A stretch of DNA of 64,000 bases from NCBI GenBank assembly GCA_021166685.1, contig JAJPEU010000008.1, forward strand, positions 1-64,000, read 5' to 3'. The notes under the pieces are model-generated. The model was given only the letters and a program-made list of their open reading frames with translations, was not told where the DNA came from and did no database searches. A program made the translations under genes and the position numbers. The stretch comes from Sulfurovum sp. (GTDB taxonomy: Bacteria; Campylobacterota; Campylobacteria; Campylobacterales; Sulfurovaceae). The first letter of the stretch is position 1, and the number at the start of each line of letters is the position of its first letter. Shown here in pieces: positions 1-8,848 of this stretch.

Positions 1-1410
1 CATTATTTTTATAGGTTTTTTTTGTGCAGCAACAAAGATGGCATGCAGTTGTTCTTCAATGATTTCAGGATGTGTCCTGAAAAGACGTATGCCCCGCACG
101 CCCAAGAAAGGATTGTTCTCATGCGGGAGCCGGATGTACGGTAATGCTTTATCTCCTCCTATATCCAGTGTACGAACCGTAATGTTGTCAAAGAGGGCAA
201 AGATCTCTTTGTAGGCCTGCACTTGAGTCTCAAAGGAGGGTTTCGCCTGGGTAAATAAAAATTCACTGCGCAAAAGACCGATGCCTTCGGAGCCTTCTTC
301 TTTGGCTTCTTTGGCACTTTTGACATCCGAGACATTGGCAAGAAGATGAATTGGTTTGCCTTGTGCGGTGAGTGCCTTTTTGAAACGTTGAGACCGGAGA
401 TGTTTTTTTGTGTTTTTATCCTCTTGTAAACGTTCTGTCGCTTTTTGTAAATCATTTTGGCTTGGTGTGCAAATCAGTACGCCGGCATAGGCATCCAATA
501 CGGTTATGCCAGGTGCAAGAGCGCACTCTGCATCGTCAGACAAGGCAAGGATAAGCGAAGGTATCCCTGCTGCGCGCAGCAAAATAGCAGCATGTGAACG
601 CAAAGAGGATTTCTTGAGGATGACGCCTTGCACTAAGCTTTGTGTTAACTGTTCTATTTGGTTAGGAAGAAGATCCTCTGCAAAAAGAATAAAAGGTGTT
701 GTCGGGAGTATCATTTTTTCTTCTATTCCCAAATGTTTTTTCACACGCCAAAGAAGATCTTGATAGTCACCTATTTTGGCTTTCATCGAAGTTTCCCCAA
801 GAGAACATGAAGCCTGTCTAATGGCATCTTCAAAATCTTCCAGTGTATTATTTTTTTGTGCCAATGTTTTAAGCAGTTCTTTTTGTGCCAGATAGATACT
901 CGCATCAGGTGTTGTTTGGTATAGAGTATGCAGCATGTCAAGCTCTTGCAGGCTATTTTTAAGAGCCTCTTGAAAGCCTAAACCGTTTTGTGTAGATATC
1001 TCTTGCGTTCTATACTCATACAGTTTGGCTACGGCAATGCCTTCTGCGACAATTTCTCCTTCGACAATTTCTCCTTTATAGATAATCTTTTCTTTTTGTA
1101 TCGGGTATGATTCCTGATCGTTTTGCATGAGAAAAGAAAACTGTTTTGTTAATGCCTCAAGTGCTTCTTCTGCTTTTCTGCCTTGCGCGGTAAGTGTAAA
1201 ACAGTCTTGCGTGTCCAGGGAAAGAGAAAGCAGCGCATTAATATTTTTGGCATCGACTTTTTTATCGTTAAAAGAGGCGAAAATACTGCATGGAAACTGT
1301 TTTGCCGTATTGGCGAAAGAGGCCGCGGGCCGCAGATGAAATCCGTTAGCCGATGTAACACACAGACGTGTCTGACAGGGTTTATAAAAAAGTGTATTTA
1401 AAAATGACAT
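1..1410 (-). CDS. HPr-EI fusion phosphotransferase (multiphosphoryl transfer protein), 3' end outside window
   Basis: My translation from the ATG at 1410 gives 470 codons, open to the window edge. Residues 1-90 are an HPr domain: GFHLRPAA carries the phosphorylatable His25, but the usual regulatory Ser46 segment reads DAKNINALLSL, with no serine at that spot. From about residue 100 it is PTS enzyme I: RSHAAILLRAAGIPSL with the phospho-His at about 273, then LLRSEFLF, RTLDIGGDKALPY and NPFLGVRGIRLF of the PEP-binding barrel. It would take phosphate from PEP and pass it to an internal HPr. No EII component is visible in the window, so the acceptor (sugar EII, dihydroxyacetone kinase or a nitrogen-type EIIA) is unknown. 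The C-terminal catalytic Cys lies beyond base 1. Identity as HPr-EI is firm; the pathway is not. Confidence 0.88.
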   Translation of the reverse strand, partial: MSFLNTLFYKPCQTRLCVTSANGFHLRPAASFANTAKQFPCSIFASFNDKKVDAKNINALLSLSLDTQDCFTLTAQGRKAEEALEALTKQFSFLMQNDQESYPIQKEKIIYKGEIVEGEIVAEGIAVAKLYEYRTQEISTQNGLGFQEALKNSLQELDMLHTLYQTTPDASIYLAQKELLKTLAQKNNTLEDFEDAIRQASCSLGETSMKAKIGDYQDLLWRVKKHLGIEEKMILPTTPFILFAEDLLPNQIEQLTQSLVQGVILKKSSLRSHAAILLRAAGIPSLILALSDDAECALAPGITVLDAYAGVLICTPSQNDLQKATERLQEDKNTKKHLRSQRFKKALTAQGKPIHLLANVSDVKSAKEAKEEGSEGIGLLRSEFLFTQAKPSFETQVQAYKEIFALFDNITVRTLDIGGDKALPYIRLPHENNPFLGVRGIRLFRTHPEIIEEQLHAIFVAAQKKPIKIM

Positions 1411-1544
1411 TTATATAGTGTTATCGCATAGGTTTATGCTGTACTTTTGGTACACTAAAAAGGGATATGGTTTTAAAGATATAGTTATCGCATCTGTCAA
1501 CCTGTGCATAATTTATTCCTTAAGGATGGAGGTATCTTAGTCAA

Positions 1545-1568
1545 AGTATAGCAAATCTTTGTTATACT
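1545..1568. promoter_or_regulatory. Inverted repeat overlapping a probable -10 box of the AAA+ ATPase gene
   Basis: AGTATAGCAAA and TTTGTTATACT form an 11-nt inverted repeat with one mismatch and a 2-nt spacer. The right arm contains TTATACT, a plausible -10 box 23 bases before the TTG start at 1591. It could be an operator or a small hairpin in the leader. No -35 box is evident. Confidence 0.4.
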
Positions 1569-1590
1569 CAAAGAAAAAATAGGAATTTTA

Positions 1591-3324
1591 TTGAAACACC
1601 TTATTGATTTCATCGAAGCAGAAGATGTCAGCAAAGCATCGATTTATGAACATCTTAAGTGCACCAAAGAAGAAGCAGGGCTTATTCAGTATGTGTGCAG
1701 ACGTTACGTGAAAGGACTTGAGGAGGTTTCAGTGCTGGAAATGCTTCAAGAAATCTTTTCGCAGAAAGATTATGTCTATCTTAAAAGACTGGCATTAATA
1801 AAAAACCTTTTAGATCTAGGCTGGATCATTCAAATCAGTTTCGGCCAGCCAAAAGCCCATGAGGCTTCGCAGCTTGAATTGTTGAATGTTTCAATAGCTC
1901 CGAGCATCTCTTTGCTGCGTCTGCTTGAAGAAGGATCTTTGGAGATATTTCTTCCTGAAGTAAAGCCCTACACCGATCATCTTGAATACCTTCAAGACCA
2001 GTTTGACATGGTGACGCTGCTTCATAAAATAGCCACATACAAACAAGGACTCGCAGACAATTCGCTCAGTATCGGACGCTTAAAAAATAAATTGACACTT
2101 TTGACTGCTCGCATAGAAGAACGTGTGAAGATGACCCAAACACCCATTGTGGTTGAGGAATTTTTTAAAGAAAAAAGGCTTGACGAAAAGGAAAAACGCC
2201 TCTTTTTGGCACTCCTCAAAGAGGAGTACAGCGGAGGGGAGGGGCAGTTTAGGGATATGAATACACTTATAGAGCTCATCAGTTTTGACGAATATGAGAA
2301 GATAAAAAACCGCGCATTGCTTGAAGACGGCGCAAAACTTATCACTGAAGATATCATTGATTATGAAGAGATTCTTAATATGTTTGGGGGGGTAAGCCGT
2401 TCGTTTTATCTTCAAGAAGAGGTAATGCAGCGCATCATTCATCCCACTAAAAATAAAAAAGTTACCAAACTCAAACTGGATGCTTTGGTGCAGGAGCAGG
2501 AACTATTCGAATACCTTAAGCCCGTCACGACACTTGAGGATGTGGTATTGCATCCCAAAACAAGAGAGACCCTCAATACGCTGATCAAGCAGGTGGACAA
2601 AGAGGTATTTAAAAAACTCAAAGAGTGGGGCATCAAAGATAAGCGCAAAGGAATCGATGCACGGATTATCTTTTATGGGCCCCCGGGCACAGGGAAAACG
2701 ATGACGGCTATGAGTTTGGCAAAAACACTTAAAAAACCTATTTTGTCTTTTGACTGCTCTAAAATCCTCTCTATGTATGTAGGAGAGAGTGAAAAAAATG
2801 TACGAAGAATATTTGATGATTTTAAGGAATTGAGCCAAAAAGCCAAAGTCGAACCTATCTTGCTGCTGAATGAAGCCGATCAGTTTTTAGGCTCAAGAAG
2901 CGAAGGCCTGGCAAGCAGTGCAGATAAGATGCACAATCAGATGCAAAATATTTTTCTCGAACAGATAGAAAAGTTTGAAGGCATACTGATTGCCACAACC
3001 AATCTGCTTGGGAATATTGATAAAGCTTTTTCTCGCCGTTTTAACCATAAAATAGAATTTAAAAAACCGGGCAAAAGAGAACGGCTGAAGCTTTGGCAGT
3101 TTATGCTTCCTCAAAATGCAGAGTATGAAAAAGGCTTTGATGTGAATATGCTTGCAATACACGAGCTTACAGGCGGGCAGATCAGCCTTATTGTTAAAAA
3201 TACAGCGTATAAAGTGGCTGTACGTGAAGAGAGTCTTTTTGCGATGCAGGATTTTCTCGAAGAGATAGAAAAAGAAATGGGTTCTAGTTTCGAAGGAGAG
3301 AAAAGTATGGGATTTAAAATCTGA
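1591..3324 (+). CDS. AAA+ ATPase with long helical N-terminal region
   Basis: 577 residues from a TTG start preceded by AGGAATTTTA. Residues 1 to about 330 are mostly helical and match no family I can name. The C-terminal half is one classical AAA module: Walker A GPPGTGKT at 363-370, Walker B-like ILLLNEAD at 423-430, sensor 1 ATTN, and SRRFNHKIEF as the arginine-finger/second-homology region, resembling FtsH/katanin-type modules. The first acidic residue of the usual Walker B (DE) is Asn, while the catalytic Glu is kept. The substrate is unknown; a single AAA domain with a long helical adaptor suggests a protein remodelling role. It is transcribed away from the HPr-EI gene and has a gap of about 270 bases before nuoA, so it is probably monocistronic. 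Confidence 0.8.
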   Translation: MKHLIDFIEAEDVSKASIYEHLKCTKEEAGLIQYVCRRYVKGLEEVSVLEMLQEIFSQKDYVYLKRLALIKNLLDLGWIIQISFGQPKAHEASQLELLNVSIAPSISLLRLLEEGSLEIFLPEVKPYTDHLEYLQDQFDMVTLLHKIATYKQGLADNSLSIGRLKNKLTLLTARIEERVKMTQTPIVVEEFFKEKRLDEKEKRLFLALLKEEYSGGEGQFRDMNTLIELISFDEYEKIKNRALLEDGAKLITEDIIDYEEILNMFGGVSRSFYLQEEVMQRIIHPTKNKKVTKLKLDALVQEQELFEYLKPVTTLEDVVLHPKTRETLNTLIKQVDKEVFKKLKEWGIKDKRKGIDARIIFYGPPGTGKTMTAMSLAKTLKKPILSFDCSKILSMYVGESEKNVRRIFDDFKELSQKAKVEPILLLNEADQFLGSRSEGLASSADKMHNQMQNIFLEQIEKFEGILIATTNLLGNIDKAFSRRFNHKIEFKKPGKRERLKLWQFMLPQNAEYEKGFDVNMLAIHELTGGQISLIVKNTAYKVAVREESLFAMQDFLEEIEKEMGSSFEGEKSMGFKI

Positions 3325-3444
3325 TTTTTAGATAAATTTTTAAAATCTTTTCTTTGTTTCACATGGTTACATACCTAAAACTAATTTTTTAAAGCATTGA
3401 AACACCAAAGCACTTTAATATTCTTTTAGATAATATGAAAGCAA

Positions 3445-3595
3445 TATTCTGAGAATACTCTCATAATACGATGCCTTACTTTAGTGAGTGTGCATTAGTG
3501 CGGGAGGAATCTGGGATGAGGGGATGCAAAAGTGGGCAGAAAGTGTCTTTCGGCGCATACTCCATCCTCAAGAAGAATGACAAAAAAGGGGATTT
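3445..3595 (+). promoter_or_regulatory. Leader and promoter region of the nuo operon
   Basis: The 271-base gap before nuoA holds no convincing ORF. A 13-nt palindrome (TATTCT G AGAATA, 3445-3457) lies just before a CATAAT -10-like box at 3462-3467. Further down, 3514-3527 can pair imperfectly with 3555-3567 around an inner AAAG/CTTT hairpin. The ribosome binding site AAGGGG is at 3587-3591. The palindrome could be an operator and the stem a structured leader; both are inferences. Confidence 0.4.
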
Positions 3596-3988
3596 ATGAT
3601 GACTCATGTAATTACAGAACATCCGTATTTTGGTGTATTTGTTCTATTTGCACTGACGGCAGTTGCATTTCCGGCAACGCTTTTTTTAGCACGTTTTATC
3701 AGCAGAAAGCTTGCAAGGCTCGATACTGAAAAACTTAAACTTACGATATATGAATGTGGACCTGAAGTGACAAAACAGCCTAACACCATTTCTTCTCAAT
3801 TTTATCTAATAGCACTTTTATTTATTTTGTTTGATGTTGAGATTATTTTTATGTTCCCGTGGGCGATTGATTTTAAATTGCTTGGTTGGTTTGGGTTTGT
3901 AGAGATGATACTGTTTATCTTATTACTCGCAATCGGTTTTGTATATGCATGGAAAAAAGGAGCACTAGAATGGCACAGCATCAAGTAA
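3596..3988 (+). CDS. nuoA: NADH-quinone oxidoreductase subunit A
   Basis: 130-residue membrane subunit of complex I. Three hydrophobic helices are visible (about residues 10-32, 63-85 and 90-115), with the family signature YECGPEV between helices 1 and 2 (loop Cys) and the acidic [12 protein letters not shown] in helix 2. Two ATGs lie in tandem (3596 and 3599); the spacing from AAGGGG slightly favours the second. It is the first gene of the nuo operon and its last 19 bases overlap nuoB in another frame, suggesting translational coupling. Length and order are normal for the family. Confidence 0.95.
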   Translation: MMTHVITEHPYFGVFVLFALTAVAFPATLFLARFISRKLARLDTEKLKLTIYECGPEVTKQPNTISSQFYLIALLFILFDVEIIFMFPWAIDFKLLGWFGFVEMILFILLLAIGFVYAWKKGALEWHSIK

Positions 3989-4488
3989 ATTATGCCTCAT
4001 CGGCAGGCCTGCCGATCGCATTAACGTCAGTTGACAAACTCGTAAACTGGGGGCGCTCAAATTCGCTTTGGCCGTTGACCTATGGTCTGGCATGCTGCGC
4101 GATAGAGATGATGGCATCGGGAGCAAGCCGCTATGACTTTGACAGAATGGGAACGATCTTTAGAGCCTCTCCCAGACAGGCAGATGTCATGATTTTGGCA
4201 GGAACGCTCTCTAAAAAACATTCAGAGTTTGCCAGAAGATTGTATGACCAAATGACAGAGCCCAAATGGGTTATTTCAATGGGTTCCTGCGCTAACACCG
4301 GCGGTATGTTTAACACCTATGCCACCGTTCAAGGGGTTGATCGTATTGTGCCGGTAGATATTTATCTGCCCGGATGTGCGCCAAGACCTGAAACACTTCA
4401 GTATGCGCTGATGATGCTGCAAAAGAAAATTCGCAGGGAATCAGCGGATATGAAAAAAAATAAAAAACAAAACTTGAGGTTAGTGTAA
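3970..4488 (+). CDS. nuoB: NADH-quinone oxidoreductase subunit B (N2 cluster)
   Basis: 172 residues from the ATG at 3970 ([10 protein letters not shown]), chosen because upstream in-frame codons lie inside nuoA. It carries the tandem-cysteine motif GLACCAIEM (Cys42-Cys43), then [10 protein letters not shown] and PGCAPRPE, which together give the four Cys ligands of cluster N2, the last iron-sulfur centre before quinone. It belongs to the peripheral-arm Q-module with NuoC, D and I. The stop overlaps the nuoC start by one base (TAATG). The C-terminal tail is short and lysine-rich. Confidence 0.96.
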   Translation: MAQHQVNYASSAGLPIALTSVDKLVNWGRSNSLWPLTYGLACCAIEMMASGASRYDFDRMGTIFRASPRQADVMILAGTLSKKHSEFARRLYDQMTEPKWVISMGSCANTGGMFNTYATVQGVDRIVPVDIYLPGCAPRPETLQYALMMLQKKIRRESADMKKNKKQNLRLV

Positions 4489-5270
4489 TGAGAAAATATA
4501 CACCAAAAGACAATGTTCAGGCAAAAGCTTACTATACAGACAGATTTTGGGTGGCTCCGCGCGTACCCAGAGAAGAAGTAGAAGAAGGAACGCATTTTGC
4601 AGAGGTCGTTGCTGCTCTAGGATCGCTTGCTAAAGAAGCCCATATAGAGATAGGCCAGTTGGTTATACATATCAATGCCGGTGAAAATTTTCAGGTAATA
4701 AAAATGCTTAAAGAGCAATGCGGATATGCGCAATGTTCAGAACAAAGTGCAGTTGATTACCTTGCAAAAGAGGGTGAATTTGAACTTTTTTATCAGCTTC
4801 TAAATGTCCATGAAGCCAAAAGAGTCAGAGTAGTATGCCGGATCAAAAAAGATGAGGCGATAGAAAGTATCGTGCCGTTGTTTAAGTCTGCGAATTTTGC
4901 AGAACGGGAAATGTTTGATATGTTCGGTATCAGAGTAAACAACCATCCTTTCCTTAAAAGAATTATCATGCCTGACGACTGGGAAGGGCATCCGCTTTTG
5001 AAAACGTATCCGCTGCAGGGAGACGAATTTGCTTCATGGTATGAAGTAGATAAGATTTTTGGAAAAGAGTACAGAGACATTATCGGACCTGAAAATAGAG
5101 ATCCTGCACGTATAGACAGATATGACACAAAACGTTTCTCCAGAATAGGGTACGAGGTGCCGTTTGGTGCAGATATTTCCGGCGGCGAGACAGAGCAGCC
5201 GATCGAATATAGTGAAACTTTCATGGTCAATTACAATAAATCGTCTAAACAATTAGATGAGAGAAAGTAG
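4488..5270 (+). CDS. nuoC: NADH-quinone oxidoreductase subunit C (30 kDa subunit)
   Basis: 260 residues. The family signature is clear at about 143-160: FAEREMFDMFGIRVNNHP, followed by LKRIIMPDDWEGHPL. It is a Q-module subunit without cofactors that packs against NuoD and NuoB. The N-terminal 60 residues are more variable and acidic. Unlike E. coli, nuoC and nuoD are separate genes here. The start is coupled to the nuoB stop, and nuoD follows after 9 bases. Confidence 0.94.
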   Translation: MRKYTPKDNVQAKAYYTDRFWVAPRVPREEVEEGTHFAEVVAALGSLAKEAHIEIGQLVIHINAGENFQVIKMLKEQCGYAQCSEQSAVDYLAKEGEFELFYQLLNVHEAKRVRVVCRIKKDEAIESIVPLFKSANFAEREMFDMFGIRVNNHPFLKRIIMPDDWEGHPLLKTYPLQGDEFASWYEVDKIFGKEYRDIIGPENRDPARIDRYDTKRFSRIGYEVPFGADISGGETEQPIEYSETFMVNYNKSSKQLDERK

Positions 5271-5279
5271 GGAGGGAAG

Positions 5280-6506
5280 ATGCAACAGCCGAATAAATTA
5301 ACCCCATTTTTTGAAAACCTCAATTTTGAACGTGAAAATAATACAATGGTCATTAACTTTGGCCCGCAGCACCCTTCTGCGCATGGACAGCTCAGACTGG
5401 TTCTTGAGCTCGACGGTGAGCTGGTGACCAAAGCCTATCCGGATATCGGATATCTGCACCGCGGAATCGAAAAAATGGCTGAAAATATGATGTATAATGA
5501 ATTTTTGCCTACAACCGACAGACTCGATTATATTGCGTCAACGTCAAACAATTATGCTTATGCCCACGCGGTAGAAAAGCTGCTTGGCATAGAAGCTCCC
5601 AGAAGAGCACAGGTCATCAGAACTATGCTCCTTGAAATCAACCGTATCATTTCCCACCTTTTCTTTTTGGCAACACATGCGCTGGATGTGGGCGCCATGT
5701 CAGTTTTCCTTTATGCTTTCCGCGAGAGAGAGTTTGCAATGGATTTAATGGAAGACTATTGCGGCGCAAGATTGACCCACTCAGCAGTACGTATCGGCGG
5801 AGTGCCGCTGGATTTGCCCGCGGGATGGATTGAAAAGCTGGCTGCCTACATTGAAAAATTGCCAGAAGCGGTTAAGATGTATGAGGATTTGCTTACAGAA
5901 AACCGTATTTGGAAAATGCGTTTGGAAAATGTCGGGGTTATTTCAGGAGAAGAAGCACTCAATTGGGGCTGTACGGGAGTGATGCTTAGAGGATCAGGAA
6001 TTAAATACGACATTAGAAAAGAAGAGCCCTATGAGCTGTATTCTGAATTGGATTTTAATATTCCTGTAAGTGACAGATGCGATTCTTATGGGCGTTACAG
6101 ACTCTATATGGAAGAGATGAAAGAGTCGGTAAAAATACTCAAGCAGCTCATTCCTATGTATCCGGAAACTGAGCCGCAGCTCATGGCGCATGCTCCTCAA
6201 TATATCTCTGCACCCAAAGAAGAGATTATGACACAAAACTACGCGCTTATGCAGCATTTTGTATTGGTTGCACAAGGGATGAGACCCCCCAAAGGCGAAG
6301 TCTATGCGCCTACGGAGTCCCCAAAAGGCGAACTTGGTTTTTATATCAAATCAGAGGGAGAACCGTATGCTTACAGACTCAAATGCAGAGCACCGAGTTT
6401 TTTCCATACGGGACTTTTGCAAGAGATTTTAGTGGGCACATATATTGCAGATGTTGTAACCATTATTGGAACAACCAATATTGTATTTGGTGAAGTAGAC
6501 CGTTAA
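5280..6506 (+). CDS. nuoD: NADH-quinone oxidoreductase subunit D (49 kDa subunit)
   Basis: 408 residues, full length for the family. It shows [22 protein letters not shown] near residues 26-47, the conserved quinone-site region with its histidines; [11 protein letters not shown]; the DRLDYIAS segment with the quinone-site Tyr; and a C-terminal end [25 protein letters not shown] typical of the hydrogenase-like fold. It forms the quinone-reduction cavity with NuoB. GGGAGGGAAG just before the ATG is a strong ribosome binding site. Confidence 0.96.
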   Translation: MQQPNKLTPFFENLNFERENNTMVINFGPQHPSAHGQLRLVLELDGELVTKAYPDIGYLHRGIEKMAENMMYNEFLPTTDRLDYIASTSNNYAYAHAVEKLLGIEAPRRAQVIRTMLLEINRIISHLFFLATHALDVGAMSVFLYAFREREFAMDLMEDYCGARLTHSAVRIGGVPLDLPAGWIEKLAAYIEKLPEAVKMYEDLLTENRIWKMRLENVGVISGEEALNWGCTGVMLRGSGIKYDIRKEEPYELYSELDFNIPVSDRCDSYGRYRLYMEEMKESVKILKQLIPMYPETEPQLMAHAPQYISAPKEEIMTQNYALMQHFVLVAQGMRPPKGEVYAPTESPKGELGFYIKSEGEPYAYRLKCRAPSFFHTGLLQEILVGTYIADVVTIIGTTNIVFGEVDR

Positions 6507-6517
6507 GGAGAGCAGGT

Positions 6518-6838
6518 ATGAAAAGATACGACTTAAGACATCTGAAAGATAATTTCTATGGAAGAATGGTTGAGCTTATTGAGAAAGGGCTCGATGTTGG
6601 AGAAGTGGGGATATTTCTTTTTGAGGTGGGGGATTTTTCTTCTATCCAAAAAAGCGCCGATGTTGTCAAGGCAACCGGGCATGATCTGATGAACTCCCTT
6701 AAATTCAATGAAGTTGATTGGACAATCGTTGTAAAAAAATCTACTCCGCAGATACAAAAAGAGCGTCAGGAAAAAATGAAAGCAGCACAAGAAAATGCAG
6801 AGCAAAATGCTCAAGAAGTCGAAGAGAAGGTCGAATAA
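6518..6838 (+). CDS. Small NuoE-position subunit of epsilon-type complex I
   Basis: 106 residues sitting where nuoE would be, but with none of the Cys ligands of a NuoE [2Fe-2S] thioredoxin-like domain (it has no cysteine at all). The C-terminal 30 residues form a charged Lys/Glu/Gln-rich coiled-coil segment. Similar small proteins occupy this position in Helicobacter (HP1264) and Campylobacter complex I operons, where NuoE and NuoF are absent. It probably links the electron-input protein encoded next to the NuoG module. Its stop overlaps the next start (TAATG). Confidence 0.75.
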   Translation: MKRYDLRHLKDNFYGRMVELIEKGLDVGEVGIFLFEVGDFSSIQKSADVVKATGHDLMNSLKFNEVDWTIVVKKSTPQIQKERQEKMKAAQENAEQNAQEVEEKVE

Positions 6839-8847
6839 TGTCAAAGATCGTATTCTCTACTTGGAGGGATGAGTTTATCGATAATCGCGGTAAATCGTCA
6901 GAAGAGTTGAGCGAATCTGCATTTAAACTGCCCGAAGCATATCATGGCGACAGGGATTCAAAAGCGTTCATTGGATGGGATGGCGTGGCTATCTTTGATG
7001 AAGACATTGACGCCGTTGAATTGGCATCACAGTATGCAGCCCAGTATCAGCAATATTCTGAAGCATGCGGACGTTGTGCTCCGGGCAGATGGGGCGGAAG
7101 AATTCTTTATGATTTGCTTGATAAAATTGCACGAGGAGAAGGTTCGCATGAGGATATAGTGCATTTAAAGGAGATCAGTCAGACGATGATGATGACTTCT
7201 AAATGCGAAATAGGCAAAACGGTACCTAAGCCTATTTTGGATTTGATGGAGCACTATAAAGATCAATTTGATGATGCAATCAATTATCAAAAGCCATCAA
7301 AGCATTATAGGGGAGATACCAGCTATATTGCAAAGGTGACCGCTCCTTGTACCGATATGTGCCCCTCCCATGTCGATATACCTGCCTATATTGAAGGGGT
7401 AAGAGATATGCTGTTTGGGGACTCTTTAGCGGCAACCAGACAAACGATGCCTCTTGCCCATACGTGCGGACGCGTATGCCCTCACCCATGCGAAGATGCC
7501 TGCCGTCGTGCAAATCTTGATGCGCCCATTTCCATCATGGAGCTTAAAAGAATGGGTGCAGACTACGAGACAGACCATGGGTTGCCCTGGCATCATCCGT
7601 ATACACCCAAGCCTCTGAGAAATGACGGAAAGAAAGTGGCCATTATCGGTGCCGGTCCGGCAGGACTTACCGCCGCTTATTATTTAGCGCTTGAAGGCGT
7701 CAAGGTAGATATTTTTGAGGAACTGCCTGTGCTTGGAGGAGAAGTGGCAGTGGGAGTACCCGAGTATCGAATGCCTATAGATAAATACAACAAAGATATA
7801 GAGCTTGTAACTTCTTTGGAGGCAGTAGACGTATACAGTAATCATCGTGTCAATGCTGAGCGCCTTAAGGAAATAGATGCAGAGTATGATGCAACACTTT
7901 TAGCTTTTGGAACAAGACTTTCAAAAAAGGTATATGCCCACAATGAAAATCAAAAAATGGGTGGATATTGGGGTGCCATTGCAATGTTAGACCAGGTAAA
8001 TCTTTGGAATAAATATAAAATAGGTGAACCCGCGTCTAATCAGCTTAAAGATAAAGTTGTTGTATGTGTGGGCGGCGGATTTACCTCAATGGACGTGGTG
8101 AGGTGTTCTATTCGTGAAGGCGCAAGAAAAGTAATTATGCTCTATCGACGCGACGAAAAGACAATTATCCGCAACACAACTTACGAAGAGTACCATGAAG
8201 CTGTAGAAGAGGGAGTTGAGTTTATTTTCCACTCCGCAGTTGAAGAGATATTTGATGATGGAGAAAAAATTACCAAGCTTAAAGTCAACCGTTTTGAATT
8301 GGTTCCGGATCCAAACGGCGGAAGAGCAGAACTTGTAAAAATAGAAGGCGGAGACTTCGAAATAGAATGTGACTATCTTATTCCGGCAGTATCTCAGGCG
8401 GCTGATTTACAATTGCTTCCCGAAGAGTGGAATATTGAACTTACATCTTGGAATACGCTTTTGACAAACGGTAAAGACTATATGACGTCGCGTCCGGGAC
8501 TCTTTGCCGCCGGAGATTGCGAGTACGGCCCAATGACTATTGTTAATGCGGTTGGACAGGCAAAAAGAGCGGCTTCGGTAATATCGCGTTATATCTATGA
8601 AGGAAAAACAAGTCTTACAGACAATGAAATTATGGAAGACCATCTGGCTAAACTCAAAGTGTATGACAAGAATGAAAAGATTACAGGATGGATGCCCGGA
8701 CTGCCTCGTGCAGTAAGCGAAAAACTGGGCGTAGACGAGAGAAAGACAAACAATAAAGAAGTAAACCTCGGCTTTAGCGGTGAAGAGGCGATAGCAGAAG
8801 CAGAAAGATGTATGCGATGTTATTATATTTCTATGGTGGCGGTATAA
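6838..8847 (+). CDS. NuoF C-terminal/GltD-like flavoprotein chimera (complex I electron input)
   Basis: 669 residues from the ATG at 6838. Residues about 75-140 resemble only the cluster-N3 end of NuoF: CGRCAPGRWGG with Cys77 and Cys80, and SKCEIGKTV with Cys123. The third N3 cysteine is Gly83. The FMN/NADH Rossmann part of NuoF is missing. From about 165 the protein is a GltD-type oxidoreductase: CTDMC (171-175) and GRVCPHPCEDAC cluster ligands, FAD motif GAGPAGLTAAY from 271, second dinucleotide site VGGGFTSMDVV near 412, and GLFAAGDCEYGPMT for FAD. It ends EAERCMRCYY. It probably feeds electrons from NAD(P)H or another donor into NuoG. In Campylobacter and Helicobacter complex I, NADH is thought not to be the donor, so the donor cannot be assigned. 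Confidence 0.82.
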   Translation: MSKIVFSTWRDEFIDNRGKSSEELSESAFKLPEAYHGDRDSKAFIGWDGVAIFDEDIDAVELASQYAAQYQQYSEACGRCAPGRWGGRILYDLLDKIARGEGSHEDIVHLKEISQTMMMTSKCEIGKTVPKPILDLMEHYKDQFDDAINYQKPSKHYRGDTSYIAKVTAPCTDMCPSHVDIPAYIEGVRDMLFGDSLAATRQTMPLAHTCGRVCPHPCEDACRRANLDAPISIMELKRMGADYETDHGLPWHHPYTPKPLRNDGKKVAIIGAGPAGLTAAYYLALEGVKVDIFEELPVLGGEVAVGVPEYRMPIDKYNKDIELVTSLEAVDVYSNHRVNAERLKEIDAEYDATLLAFGTRLSKKVYAHNENQKMGGYWGAIAMLDQVNLWNKYKIGEPASNQLKDKVVVCVGGGFTSMDVVRCSIREGARKVIMLYRRDEKTIIRNTTYEEYHEAVEEGVEFIFHSAVEEIFDDGEKITKLKVNRFELVPDPNGGRAELVKIEGGDFEIECDYLIPAVSQAADLQLLPEEWNIELTSWNTLLTNGKDYMTSRPGLFAAGDCEYGPMTIVNAVGQAKRAASVISRYIYEGKTSLTDNEIMEDHLAKLKVYDKNEKITGWMPGLPRAVSEKLGVDERKTNNKEVNLGFSGEEAIAEAERCMRCYYISMVAV

Positions 8848-8848
8848 C

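Noticed and set aside
3325-3595. Possible small RNA gene before nuoA
   Set aside because: A -10-like box and a stem are present, but no terminator separates them from nuoA, so a leader is the simpler reading.
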